From the NCBI GenBank assembly GCA_002387565.1, contig DGJT01000038.1:1-64000 (forward strand): a DNA stretch of 64,000 nucleotides. The letters are read 5' to 3'. Source of the stretch: Akkermansiaceae bacterium UBA4589 (lineage in GTDB: Bacteria > Verrucomicrobiota > Verrucomicrobiia > Verrucomicrobiales > Akkermansiaceae). The stretch's first letter is position 1. Every line of letters starts with the position of its first letter. A program made the translations under genes and the position numbers. Below the pieces are notes generated by a model that was not told where the DNA came from, did no database searches, and was given only the letters and a program-made list of their open reading frames with translations. Shown here one piece after another: positions 9,472 to 17,855 of the stretch.

Positions 9472-11577
9472 ATGACCTTACAGCAACTTATCCAAGCGAG
9501 TGAAATCGCTCTCAATACAAATTTATCGCCAGCACAGCTTGCTTGTGAAATTACTACCATTATAGAAGACAGCAGAAAGGTGACTAGTGGCTGCATGTTT
9601 GTCGCAATTAGTGGAGCTCAATACAAAGACGACGCTTTTCTTCAAGCTGCAATTGACAATGGTGCAGCCGTGATTCTCTCCGAGTCCGACCAACCTAAAG
9701 GGCTTAAGAATGCAGACAGCCTTATTTGGATTAACGTACCTTATGTTCGTTATGCCTATGCTAAGTTAGCTGAAGCCTTTTACCTAAATCCTTCAAAATC
9801 ACTTAAATTAGTAGGTGTTACAGGAACCAACGGCAAAACGACAGTAACTCACCTCATGCATCAAGTGGCTCAACGCCTCATGCAACGTGCAGGCAGAATG
9901 AGTACTATCTCCCACGAGGACGGAATTAAAGAGTATCCAAGCAACTTAACCACCAACACCCCACAAGTAATTTCAGAGCGCTTAGCTGCGATGGTTACGA
10001 ATGGCTGTCGTGTAGCAAGCATGGAAGTGTCCTCGATTGGGATTGAACAACAGCGTGTCGCAGCTCTTGATTTTAATGTCGCGATTTACACCAACCTCAC
10101 TCAAGATCATCTGGATTATCATGGTAGTATGCAGGCCTATTCTGAGGCTAAGTGGGACTGGTTTTCTGATCTAGCAGGACGCAAAGGCAAATCAGTCACT
10201 TTTGTGGTTAACGCAGACGATAAATTTGGACAAAAGCTCATCAGAGAATTCAAAGACAAGGTCAATATCATCAGCTACGGCACAGTTCAACAGCAATTAG
10301 ATGTCAGGTTTTCTAGTATTCAAACTAATTTTGAGGGAATGCGTTTTGACGTAGAAATTGGAGCCAAGCAGTACAAGGTTCAAACAGGACTCATCGGAGA
10401 TTTTAACGCTTACAATATCGTAGCGATTATAGCGAGTTGCAAGGCACTTAAGCTGCCTATTCGTGAAGTCATCCAGCAAATCAAAACTCTCAATGCCGTT
10501 GAGGGACGCATGGAGAGAGTCGGGCAGCTCAGAGGCGTGCCTATTTTTGTCGATTACGCTCACACCCCTGACGCACTTGAAAAATCTACTGAGCTTTTAC
10601 GTAAATTTAGTGACCGTAACCTCATCACCGTCTTTGGTTGCGGTGGAGACAGAGATAAAACCAAGCGCCCACTCATGGCAAGAGCAGCTAGTAAATACAG
10701 TGATGTCTGTCTAATTACTAACGACAACCCGCGCACTGAAGACCCTCAGGAAATTGCTGACCAAATCGCTGCAGGCATTCGTAGAGGTAAGCGTCACTAC
10801 ATCATTCTCGATAGGCGCGAAGCCATTGAAAAAGCCATGAAAGGTAGCAAGGTAGGTGACATCATACTCATCGCAGGCAAAGGTCATGAACTCTACCAAG
10901 AAATCGACGGCAACAAACTACCATTTAGTGACCGATACACCGTCAAAGAACTCTTCAAAGAGGTCAATGACTTCATCGAGAAAGCCATAGAAGACCTCAA
11001 AGAACAAAGAGAAGCCGAGGAAGCCGCTCAAAGAGAGGCTTACATCGAGCAATACAAAGCTGATAACGACGGAGCCCTACCACCAGAAATCATCGAGGAA
11101 GAAGAGGAAAAAGCTAAAAGAAGAGCTCAAAGAGAAGCCGAAGAAGCCAGCCGACCACGTGAATTTGGCAAGAAATACGCCACGGAAAAGAACGCCGATC
11201 GCCCCGACTTCCAAAAACGAGGACCTAAACGAGATGATCGAGGTGGAGATAGACGTGATGATAGACCAAGCAGACCTAACAACTCCGCACGTAAATTTGA
11301 TGACAAGAAACCTTATGGTGACAAAAAGCCTTATGGTGATAAGAAACCTTACGAAAAAAGAGGTGGCTCATCAGGTGGCTACAAAGGTAAATCTGACTCA
11401 AGTAGCTCAGGTGGCTATAAGGGCAAAAGTTCAGGCGATTACAAAGGCAAATCCGATTCAAACAGCTCAGGCGGCTACAAGGGTAAGAGCACAGGCGGTT
11501 ACAAAGGTAAGACTAGTTCAGACCGCCCAAGCCGCTCAGATAGACCGAGCAGACCACCACGCAAATTTGGCAAGTAG
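9472..11577 (+). CDS. murE: MurE, UDP-MurNAc-tripeptide ligase, with long disordered C-terminal tail
   Basis: Cytoplasmic ATP-dependent ligase adding the third amino acid to UDP-MurNAc-dipeptide. The P-loop GVTGTNGKTT lies near residue 113. The DNPR motif (TNDNPRTEDP, near residue 417) is the known signature for meso-diaminopimelate as substrate. The catalytic ligase ends near residue 500, the normal MurE length. About 200 further residues follow: a charged helical Glu/Arg/Ala-rich segment (~500-560), then a basic tail with RGG-like Arg/Asp stretches, three KKPYGD/E-type units and about five GGYKGKS-type units. The reading frame is continuous, so this is a fusion or extension and not a frameshift. 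The tail resembles RNA-binding disordered tails and is unusual for a Mur ligase. Confidence 0.93.
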   Translation: MTLQQLIQASEIALNTNLSPAQLACEITTIIEDSRKVTSGCMFVAISGAQYKDDAFLQAAIDNGAAVILSESDQPKGLKNADSLIWINVPYVRYAYAKLAEAFYLNPSKSLKLVGVTGTNGKTTVTHLMHQVAQRLMQRAGRMSTISHEDGIKEYPSNLTTNTPQVISERLAAMVTNGCRVASMEVSSIGIEQQRVAALDFNVAIYTNLTQDHLDYHGSMQAYSEAKWDWFSDLAGRKGKSVTFVVNADDKFGQKLIREFKDKVNIISYGTVQQQLDVRFSSIQTNFEGMRFDVEIGAKQYKVQTGLIGDFNAYNIVAIIASCKALKLPIREVIQQIKTLNAVEGRMERVGQLRGVPIFVDYAHTPDALEKSTELLRKFSDRNLITVFGCGGDRDKTKRPLMARAASKYSDVCLITNDNPRTEDPQEIADQIAAGIRRGKRHYIILDRREAIEKAMKGSKVGDIILIAGKGHELYQEIDGNKLPFSDRYTVKELFKEVNDFIEKAIEDLKEQREAEEAAQREAYIEQYKADNDGALPPEIIEEEEEKAKRRAQREAEEASRPREFGKKYATEKNADRPDFQKRGPKRDDRGGDRRDDRPSRPNNSARKFDDKKPYGDKKPYGDKKPYEKRGGSSGGYKGKSDSSSSGGYKGKSSGDYKGKSDSNSSGGYKGKSTGGYKGKTSSDRPSRSDRPSRPPRKFGK

Positions 11578-11587
11578 GGTATAAATA

Positions 11588-11618
11588 ACCACAGAAAACA
11601 CAGAAGCCACAGAAACAG
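11588..11618 (+). repeat. CCACAGA-type interspersed repeat, copy 1
   Basis: Short intergenic repeat made of ACCACAGAA, AACACAGAA and GCCACAGAA units. The same sequence family occurs in reverse orientation at 14961-14992 and 40556-40587. Similar CCACAGA/CACAGA repeats are seen between genes in many bacterial genomes. Function unknown. Confidence 0.6.
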
Positions 11619-11624
11619 TAGATT

Positions 11625-11957
11625 ATGAAAAAGAAAAGCATCATTAAACTACTAGTTTTAGTGAGCTTAATAGCGTCCTTTTCTTTGGCTTTAAGTCCTA
11701 TAGATATAGAAAAACCAACAGAAGATATCCAAATTGAGCCAATTTCTCAAGTTACAGAGGAAGTCAAAGTTGATCCAATTCAAATAACTGAAAAGTCAGA
11801 TGAAAAGCAGCAGGAAGTTATCAATACAGAACTTTTAAAACAACAGAATACTAATGAGTCTAAAGATATGAGTCTCTCTATTTATATCGGCGCTATTTTA
11901 TGCTTAGTTATTTTTATTTTTTTTAAATTTAAAAAATCAACTCAATCTCCTGCTTAG
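11625..11957 (+). CDS. Small predicted membrane protein, unknown function
   Basis: I do not recognise this 110-residue protein. It begins with a basic MKKK and a hydrophobic signal-type segment (residues 4-24). A 55-residue acidic Ile/Glu/Gln-rich linker follows, then a second hydrophobic helix (about 85-101) and a short basic tail (KFKKS). This predicts an exported linker held at the membrane. It sits between murE and murF, flanked by interspersed repeats. Its last codons and stop lie inside the TGCTTAGC repeat that continues downstream, so the end of the gene appears to have been shaped by that repeat. It could be a recent lineage-specific gene. Confidence 0.5.
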   Translation: MKKKSIIKLLVLVSLIASFSLALSPIDIEKPTEDIQIEPISQVTEEVKVDPIQITEKSDEKQQEVINTELLKQQNTNESKDMSLSIYIGAILCLVIFIFFKFKKSTQSPA

Positions 11958-12048
11958 CCCACTGTCCACTTTTCACTTTTAATTTTTAACTTAATTTTCT
12001 GCTTAGCTCACTTTCAATTCTCCACTTTCAATTTTCAATTAAACTCCC
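11951..12048 (+). repeat. Tandem TGCTTAGC... low-complexity repeat, two ~49-bp units
   Basis: Two imperfect units start at 11951 (TGCTTAGCCCACT) and 12000 (TGCTTAGCTCACT). Each continues with CACTTTTNAATTTT-like pyrimidine-rich sequence. A third related copy lies at 40609-40645. The first unit overlaps the stop codon of the small gene upstream and the second runs into the murF start. No gene or clear promoter is seen here. Confidence 0.6.
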
Positions 12049-13473
12049 GTGCTCACTTCTCTCCTCTCACTCCCTAACACTCAGCAGCTCATTGTAGGTG
12101 CTGATTTGGCGAACTCTGCCAAGGTGTGGATTGATTCACGTAAGGTGCAGGCGGGGGATGTCTTTGTCGGGCTTAAGGGTGAACAAGTAGATGGTAATGA
12201 TTACTGGCAAGCGGCTCTAGATAAAGGGGCTAGACTGTTGGTGTTAGAACGAGCTCCAGACGCAGAGGGTTTAGCGAATATTGAGCAAGCAGGTTGTCAC
12301 TTGGTGGTGGTTGACTCAGGAGAGGCGACATTGGCTGCATGGGCGAGAGCTTATCGCCAAACGGTGCTTAGAGAATCTGGAGTAGAGCTCATAGGGATTA
12401 CAGGTTCCAATGGTAAAACCTCGACTAAGGAGTTACTCAAGGCGGTGCTCTCAGAAAAATTTGCCGTAGAAGCGACCGCAGGTAATTACAATAATCATTT
12501 AGGCGTGCCGTTGACAGTTTTAAGCTGCAATCCAGAACAGGAGGTATTGATTGTCGAGATGGGAACTAATCATCCAGGTGAGATAGAGTTCCTCTGCGAT
12601 ATAGCGCAGGTCAATCAGGGCATCATTACTTGTGTGGGAAATGCGCATATTGAGTTTTTGGGGTCAGTCGCAGGTGTAGCCAAGGAAAAAGGGGCTTTAT
12701 TACGCTCCTTAACATCTGCCCAGAGTGGTAATAAACCGCGGGGTTTCGCTCAGGCGCATGTAGCAAAGCGTCAGGTGCTCAGCTCCGAGGTTACAGCTCA
12801 AATGCTCTGGGTAGGTGAAAATCATCAATTAGAAATTACGCAGGTCGTTCAGGATATTAAAGGCACTCAATTTAACTTGCAGACGGTGAATAGTTCTCAG
12901 ACTTATCCAGTGCAGTTGCCCATTCTACCTACGGTAATGTTGGAGAATATCCGCCTCGTTATTGAGGTGGCTTACGCTATGGGCATGACTCTACCACAAA
13001 TAGTCTCAGGGTTAGAGGCTTTTCGGCTCACAGCTGGGCGTTTTGAAATCGTGGAGGCAGATGGTAAGTATTGGATTAATGATGCCTACAATGCTAACCC
13101 TGATTCTTTGCGTGAGGCCTATGCCAGTTTACAATTACTCAGTGAAAAACAAGGCGATATGTGGGTGGTGTTTGCCCAGATGGGTGAGCTCGGTGAGCAG
13201 GCGCTAGAACAGCATTATCAATTAGGCGGTGAAGCTTCCCAATTAGGATTTAATACGATTGCCATAGGAGAGGGTGATTTAGTGCAAGCTTACTACCAAG
13301 GGGCTAAAAGTGTAGCTACAGATACTAAATCAGAGCCTCTTTCTATCTCACACGCAATAAATCAAGAAGAAGCTAAACAAATCTTGCTTGCACAATTGCA
13401 AGCAGGCGATAAAGTACTTTTCAAAGCAAGCCGAGCTGCAGGGCTAGAGCAGTTATTTAATCAATTTATTTAG
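12049..13473 (+). CDS. murF: UDP-MurNAc-tripeptide:D-Ala-D-Ala ligase
   Basis: Cytoplasmic ligase that completes the UDP-MurNAc-pentapeptide. The 474-residue product has the Mur N-terminal domain (IDSRKVQAGDVFVGLKGE), the ATP-binding loop GITGSNGKTSTKE near residue 116, NYNNHLGVPLT, the EMGTNHPGEI motif and the C-terminal NDAYNANPDS motif characteristic of MurF. The start is GTG at 12049, directly after the low-complexity repeat. mraY follows after 20 bp. Confidence 0.96.
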   Translation: MLTSLLSLPNTQQLIVGADLANSAKVWIDSRKVQAGDVFVGLKGEQVDGNDYWQAALDKGARLLVLERAPDAEGLANIEQAGCHLVVVDSGEATLAAWARAYRQTVLRESGVELIGITGSNGKTSTKELLKAVLSEKFAVEATAGNYNNHLGVPLTVLSCNPEQEVLIVEMGTNHPGEIEFLCDIAQVNQGIITCVGNAHIEFLGSVAGVAKEKGALLRSLTSAQSGNKPRGFAQAHVAKRQVLSSEVTAQMLWVGENHQLEITQVVQDIKGTQFNLQTVNSSQTYPVQLPILPTVMLENIRLVIEVAYAMGMTLPQIVSGLEAFRLTAGRFEIVEADGKYWINDAYNANPDSLREAYASLQLLSEKQGDMWVVFAQMGELGEQALEQHYQLGGEASQLGFNTIAIGEGDLVQAYYQGAKSVATDTKSEPLSISHAINQEEAKQILLAQLQAGDKVLFKASRAAGLEQLFNQFI

Positions 13474-13493
13474 AGTTATCACTTACGACAATT

Positions 13494-14651
13494 ATGTTAT
13501 ATTTTATTTATGAATTATGGGCGCAAGCCAATGCAGCTGGAGCAGAATGGGCTCATAATTGGCGTTGGTTGAATATTTTTCAATACATCACGGTACGTAG
13601 TGCTTTGGGCTGTTTGATTGCCTTTTCTTTTGTGGTATCTATTGCGCCTAAGATGATACTTAAGCTCATCTCGCTTAAGCTTGGTCAGCCGATTCGTAGT
13701 GCGGAGGAAGTCCACAAACTCAACGAACTCCACGGAGCCAAAAAAGGCGTACCCACTATGGGAGGGATTCTGATTATCACTGGGGTATGGGTATCTGTGT
13801 TGCTAGCGGCTAAGTTAGATAATACGTTTATTTGGGTCACTCTGTTTGGGATGACGAGTTTAGCTATACTGGGTTTTATGGATGATTATCTCAAGATTAA
13901 GCATCAAAACTCCAAAGGGGTCAGCTCCAGAGGTAAGCTCATTGCGCAAGCTCTCATTGGTTTAGCAGTGATGTTCATGTTGCAATTCAGCCCAGAGTCA
14001 GCGAATTACCAATTAATCAAAGAGCCTTTATCATGGGGTGCTTTATGTGTGCCGCTGATGAAACAACCTCTCTGGGAAATGGGTTGGTTATACATCATCT
14101 TTGGTGCGGCAGTGATGATTGCCATGTCTAATGTGGTGAACCTCACTGACGGCTTAGATGGACTAGCTACAGGTTGTAGTCTCTCTGCTATTTTTGCCTA
14201 CGCTATCATGGCTTATCTAGCGCATCATTATGTGATTGCTAATGAGTATCTATCTATCCCACAAAACCCTAATTTGGGCGAATTACTCGTCTTTCTCTCG
14301 GCTCTGGCTGGAGCGTGTTTTGCCTTTATGTGGTACAACTGCCATCCAGCCCAAGTCTTCATGGGTGACACAGGTTCACTAGCTATAGGCGGAGCCTTAG
14401 GTGTCGTGGCTATAGCGATTAAGCAAGAGCTCATGCTCTTTGTCGTGTGTGCTGTTTTCGTCATCGAAGGCCTCTCAGTCGTCATTCAAATCATAGGCTT
14501 CAAAACCACCGGCAAAAGAGTCTTCAAAATGGCGCCCATCCACCACCACTTCGAATTATTAGGTTGGAAAGAAACTCAAGTGACCACGCGTTTTTGGATG
14601 ATATCGTTTTTTTGTGCAGTGATCGGACTCCTCATCTTAAAGATCGTTTAA
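13494..14651 (+). CDS. mraY: Phospho-N-acetylmuramoyl-pentapeptide transferase
   Basis: Integral inner-membrane enzyme that transfers phospho-MurNAc-pentapeptide to undecaprenyl phosphate, forming lipid I. The 385-residue sequence has about ten transmembrane helices. Conserved MraY motifs are visible: KKGVPTMGGI, DDYLKIKHQNSKGVS, NLTDGLDGLA, FMGDTGSLA and the histidine-rich loop MAPIHHHFELLGWKE. Length is slightly above the usual ~360. It is followed by the 352-bp repeat-rich gap before murD. Confidence 0.97.
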   Translation: MLYFIYELWAQANAAGAEWAHNWRWLNIFQYITVRSALGCLIAFSFVVSIAPKMILKLISLKLGQPIRSAEEVHKLNELHGAKKGVPTMGGILIITGVWVSVLLAAKLDNTFIWVTLFGMTSLAILGFMDDYLKIKHQNSKGVSSRGKLIAQALIGLAVMFMLQFSPESANYQLIKEPLSWGALCVPLMKQPLWEMGWLYIIFGAAVMIAMSNVVNLTDGLDGLATGCSLSAIFAYAIMAYLAHHYVIANEYLSIPQNPNLGELLVFLSALAGACFAFMWYNCHPAQVFMGDTGSLAIGGALGVVAIAIKQELMLFVVCAVFVIEGLSVVIQIIGFKTTGKRVFKMAPIHHHFELLGWKETQVTTRFWMISFFCAVIGLLILKIV

Positions 14652-14777
14652 CAAGGTTCTTTTGGGTTAAAAATGCACTAACTTAAACTTTCGCGGTTCT
14701 CAGGAATGTTTTGTATTCATTCCGCTTCCACGGTTTTAAGTTAGCACATTTTTCATCCCAAAACTCCGCTTGTTAAA
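14651..14777. repeat. Large imperfect palindrome (hairpin element A)
   Basis: The outer arms pair AACAAG...TTTTGGG with CCCAAAA...CTTGTT. Middle arms pair AAAATG..CTAACTTAAA (from ~14672) with TTTAAGTTAG..CATTTTT (to ~14753). An inner stem pairs GGAATG (14703-14708) with CATTCC (14718-14723). The inner flanks GGTTCTC and GCTTCCACGG resemble those of the hairpins at 40.2-40.5 kb. It begins at the mraY stop, so it could end the mraY transcript, but there is no terminal T run of the usual kind. Confidence 0.6.
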
Positions 14778-14963
14778 TGTAGTAGACTACACTCACCCTC
14801 AAAATATTCTTGCGCTGACTTTTCTCATCCAAAACTCCGCTTGTTAAATAAAGTGTGTTCACTGCGCTCCACGGTTGCTCGATAAACCTCTTTCTCATCT
14901 AAAACTCCTCTTGTTAAATGAAGTAGGCTATACTCACCTCAAAATATTTTTGCGCTGGCTTTT
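14753..14963 (+). repeat. Three ~70-bp imperfect tandem repeats
   Basis: Units start at about 14753, 14824 and 14894, each opening with CATCCAAAACTCCGCTTGTT or a close variant. Units 1 and 3 share the rest (ACTCACC.TCAAAATATT, TGCGCTG.CTTTT). The middle unit instead carries CACTGCGCTCCACGGTTGCTC, a partial copy of the hairpin flank sequence. The opening motif recurs at 40317-40333. I see no gene anywhere in 14652-15003. Confidence 0.65.
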
Positions 14964-14992
14964 TTCTGTGTTTTTGGTGGGTTCTGTGGTTT
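14961..14992 (-). repeat. CCACAGA-type interspersed repeat, copy 2
   Basis: Reads TTTTTCTGTG, TTTTTGGTGG, GTTCTGTGGT on the plus strand, the reverse orientation of the copy at 11588. It directly follows the tandem repeats and ends nine bases before the murD start, so it forms the murD leader region. Confidence 0.6.
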
Positions 14993-15003
14993 AAACAAAA
15001 GTA

Positions 15004-16383
15004 ATGAAAATAACAAATTCTACTTATGCGGTTTTAGGGGCGGGGGCTAGTGGTCGTGCGGCTGCTGAGTTGTTGCTGGCGCATGGTGCTAGTGCTGTGG
15101 ATTTGATAGATGCTCAGCTTCAGTCTGGTGCATGGTTGGAGTCTTTGCCTGCGGGGATGAGTGTCATGACTCTGGATAGCGAAGAGGTGCAATCTAGTTA
15201 TGCAGGGATGGTGGTCAGTCCAGGGGTTGATATGGAGTCTGATTGGTTTAAGCAAGTAGCTGCGCTTGCGCAAACACCAGTGATTGGGGAGCTTGAGTTG
15301 GCATGGTCTGTGCGCGGTGATTATTTGCAACCAGTAGCTACAGAGGGTTCTCATGTGCCACAGTACATTGCGGTTACAGGTACTAATGGCAAGACGACGA
15401 CCGTTGAGCTCATAGCGCATATTCTACAGGGTTTAGGCTTAAGAGCTCAATTATGTGGTAATCATGGCAAGCCATTGAGTCGTTGTTGGTTGGATTATGT
15501 TAATGAACCTTTTGAGGTGGCGGTGATTGAGGTGAGTTCATTTCAGCTTGAGACGATTGAGACATTTGCACCAGAAGTAGCTGTATGCCTAGCTATTGAG
15601 CCGGATCACTTAGATAGGTACAAAAGTTATGATGACTATGAAGCCGCTAAATTAAAAATCTTTGATTTTCAGAATAAGGAGTGTCGGGCTATTATCGATG
15701 CTAATATTCAATTATCTAGCTTAGCTGCTATTGAAACTGTTTCTAATCAGGCGCTGGCTGAATCTGATTGGATGGTCAAGGGGGAGAAGGTTTTTTTCCA
15801 AGATGAGCTCTATGTAGATGTAGGTGATATTGATTGGGCAGGTGGGCATCAAGTGCTGAATCTAGCTTATGCGATAGCCTCATTGCAGGACTATTTAGTC
15901 GATGTACCAAGAACGGAGTTGTTAAGTATTTTGGAAAGTTTCAATATACCTGCTTTTCGCTGTCAAAAAGTAGCCACAATCAAAGGTGTTTCTTACTACA
16001 ACGATTCTAAAGCGACGAATATTGATTCGGTAGCCAAAGCCTTGCATGGGTTAAAAGCCAAGGAAGGCGGCTCTATTATCTGGATTGCAGGAGGTAAAGA
16101 CAAAGGTTTGAATTATCAGCCTCTCTTGCCGTTGGTTGAGAATAAGGTTGAGCAAGCCTTTTTTATAGGTGAAATTGGGGATGAGCTAGTGAGTTTATTT
16201 GAGCCTGTGACCGCGGTGGAAAATTCTAAAACCTTAGATGTTGCGGTTCAAAGAGCTTGCCAAGTTGCCTCTGAAAATGACATAGTGTTATTCTCTGCTG
16301 GAACTTCTTCGTTTGATCAGTTTAGTTCCTATGTAGAGAGAGGAGAGGCGTTTAATAGCTTACTAAAAAAATATAATTCATGA
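15004..16383 (+). CDS. murD: UDP-N-acetylmuramoylalanine--D-glutamate ligase
   Basis: Cytoplasmic ligase adding D-Glu to UDP-MurNAc-L-Ala. The 459-residue product begins with a Rossmann-like AVLGAGASGRAAAELL and has the ATP loop AVTGTNGKTTTVEL near residue 122. GNHGKPLS, the EVSSFQLETI motif and C-terminal YNDSKATNIDSVAKAL and IAGGKDKG follow. The SSFQLE and NDSKATN motifs mark MurD rather than MurC, E or F. The stop overlaps the start of the LysM gene (ATGA). Confidence 0.96.
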   Translation: MKITNSTYAVLGAGASGRAAAELLLAHGASAVDLIDAQLQSGAWLESLPAGMSVMTLDSEEVQSSYAGMVVSPGVDMESDWFKQVAALAQTPVIGELELAWSVRGDYLQPVATEGSHVPQYIAVTGTNGKTTTVELIAHILQGLGLRAQLCGNHGKPLSRCWLDYVNEPFEVAVIEVSSFQLETIETFAPEVAVCLAIEPDHLDRYKSYDDYEAAKLKIFDFQNKECRAIIDANIQLSSLAAIETVSNQALAESDWMVKGEKVFFQDELYVDVGDIDWAGGHQVLNLAYAIASLQDYLVDVPRTELLSILESFNIPAFRCQKVATIKGVSYYNDSKATNIDSVAKALHGLKAKEGGSIIWIAGGKDKGLNYQPLLPLVENKVEQAFFIGEIGDELVSLFEPVTAVENSKTLDVAVQRACQVASENDIVLFSAGTSSFDQFSSYVERGEAFNSLLKKYNS

Positions 16384-17339
16384 TGATGTCAGAACAGAAA
16401 ACTTACTTAGGGTTTAAAGGGAATTTATGGATACTATTGGTAATCAATGCTTTGATTGTAGTTGCTCTAATTTGGCACTTTAAATCTTATGAAGCTAATA
16501 AAGAACAAGAGGCAATGTTGAATAAGTCAGTAACTCAGAAACCAGCACCAGAAAAAACTCAACAAGCTAAGCAGGAAAAACCAAGTAAACCTACAGTTAA
16601 GAAACAAGTAGCTACTAAAGAAACGACGGTTAAAGAAACAGCGACTAAGACACCCAAAACTGAAACTACAAAAATCCTTAAAACCTATCTAGTTCAAGAG
16701 GGGGATAGTTACGCTAGCTTAGCTCAAACCCTAGGTATTTCATCACAAGATTTATACCAACTAAATCATGGGATGCCTCTGGATACAGGAGTGCTGATTA
16801 TGTTGCCAGATGGTCCAGCTACAAGTAGCGATAAAGAGCTAGTGACCACAACTCTTAATGATTCTAAAAAGCAAGCCACTACACTAACCAAAGAAAAAGT
16901 CAAAAAAGAGGCTAAGAAAAAAATCCCAACCACCTTACCAGCTGAATTACCAACCGCAGAAGCTAAAAATACAGAGGTTCTTTACCACACAGTGGTCAAG
17001 GGTGACACCCTCTATTCTATTGGCAAAAAATATAAGCTCAGTGTTGATGAATTAGTCAAACTCAATGGGCTGAGTCAATCGCAGGCTAATTTAGGTCAAA
17101 AGCTCGTAGTTTCACAAACTCTGACAACCGCTAGTGATCAACCATTAAAACCTGAACCTTTAACTGTCGAAGTAGGAACTCCTGTTGTGCAAACACAGGC
17201 ACAATGGCATACAGTGAGCAAAGGGGAAACACTCTGGGGAATTTCACAAAAATATAAAATTTCAGTAGATGAATTGAAAAAGCTGAACAATATTTCAAAT
17301 AACCAAGTGAATATTGGGCAAAAGTTACAAGTAAAATGA
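16380..17339 (+). CDS. Membrane-anchored protein with three LysM domains
   Basis: A 319-residue protein with an N-terminal transmembrane segment (about residues 14-33), a Lys/Thr/Pro-rich linker (~40-100) and three LysM modules. The first is divergent (YLVQEGDSYASLAQ, ~103-142). The others are canonical (YHTVVKGDTLYSIGKKY ~203-245; WHTVSKGETLWGISQKY ~276-319). LysM binds N-acetylglucosamine in peptidoglycan, so the protein probably tethers the inner membrane to the wall or targets division sites. No hydrolase domain is attached. It overlaps murD and the following acetyltransferase gene by 4 bp on each side (ATGA), which suggests tight coupling. It takes the place where ftsW often lies. Confidence 0.85.
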   Translation: MMMSEQKTYLGFKGNLWILLVINALIVVALIWHFKSYEANKEQEAMLNKSVTQKPAPEKTQQAKQEKPSKPTVKKQVATKETTVKETATKTPKTETTKILKTYLVQEGDSYASLAQTLGISSQDLYQLNHGMPLDTGVLIMLPDGPATSSDKELVTTTLNDSKKQATTLTKEKVKKEAKKKIPTTLPAELPTAEAKNTEVLYHTVVKGDTLYSIGKKYKLSVDELVKLNGLSQSQANLGQKLVVSQTLTTASDQPLKPEPLTVEVGTPVVQTQAQWHTVSKGETLWGISQKYKISVDELKKLNNISNNQVNIGQKLQVK

Positions 17340-17824
17340 TAACATTTGTTAGAGCTAATTTATTAGATCTGGATCATTCTCAGGCTATAGTAAGTCTCCT
17401 AGATGAGTATGCTTCTAGTCGAGAGGGTGGCGGAGAAAGTCTAAGTGATATATCAAAACAACGATTGCCTCAAGCTTTAGCCCAACGAAGCTTTTGTCAT
17501 ATAGTGTTAGCTTATCACAATGAAAAACCAGCAGGTCTTGCTATATGTTTTGAAAGTTTTTCGACTTTTAGTTGTAAGGCTATTTTGAATATTCATGATT
17601 TTATGATTGCTTCCCAATATAGAGGTCAAGGTTTGAGTAAAAAGCTGCTAAAAGAAGTTGAAATTCTCGCCCAAGAATTAGACTGTTGTAAAATCACTCT
17701 AGAGGTTTTAGAGAATAATAAAATAGCTAGAAATGCTTACCATAGTTGTGGCTTTAATTCTTATGAATTGAAGCCTGAATTCGGCAGAGCTCTGTTCTAC
17801 GAGAAGAAGCTTGCAACTCATTAA
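17336..17824 (+). CDS. GNAT-family N-acetyltransferase
   Basis: A 162-residue acetyl-CoA-dependent acyltransferase of the GNAT fold. The acetyl-CoA binding motif A is visible as IASQYRGQGLSKKLLKEVE near residue 92, followed by the ITLEVLENNKIARNAYHSCGF motif B region typical of GNATs. The substrate cannot be told from sequence. Coupling to the LysM gene (ATGA overlap) could hint at an envelope-related small molecule or protein, but GNAT genes are often placed by chance. Confidence 0.85.
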   Translation: MITFVRANLLDLDHSQAIVSLLDEYASSREGGGESLSDISKQRLPQALAQRSFCHIVLAYHNEKPAGLAICFESFSTFSCKAILNIHDFMIASQYRGQGLSKKLLKEVEILAQELDCCKITLEVLENNKIARNAYHSCGFNSYELKPEFGRALFYEKKLATH

Positions 17825-17855
17825 GCTAGAGCTTATCTTTTGAAAAAATAACAAT

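Noticed and set aside
11159..11584. Second gene in another frame of the murE tail
   Set aside because: The alternative open frame arises from the repetitive Gly/Lys/Ser-coding sequence. The murE frame continues without break and the alternative has no plausible start or domain.
14753..14963. CRISPR array
   Set aside because: The ~70-bp units are tandem and imperfect, without constant short repeats separated by unique spacers, and there are no cas genes.
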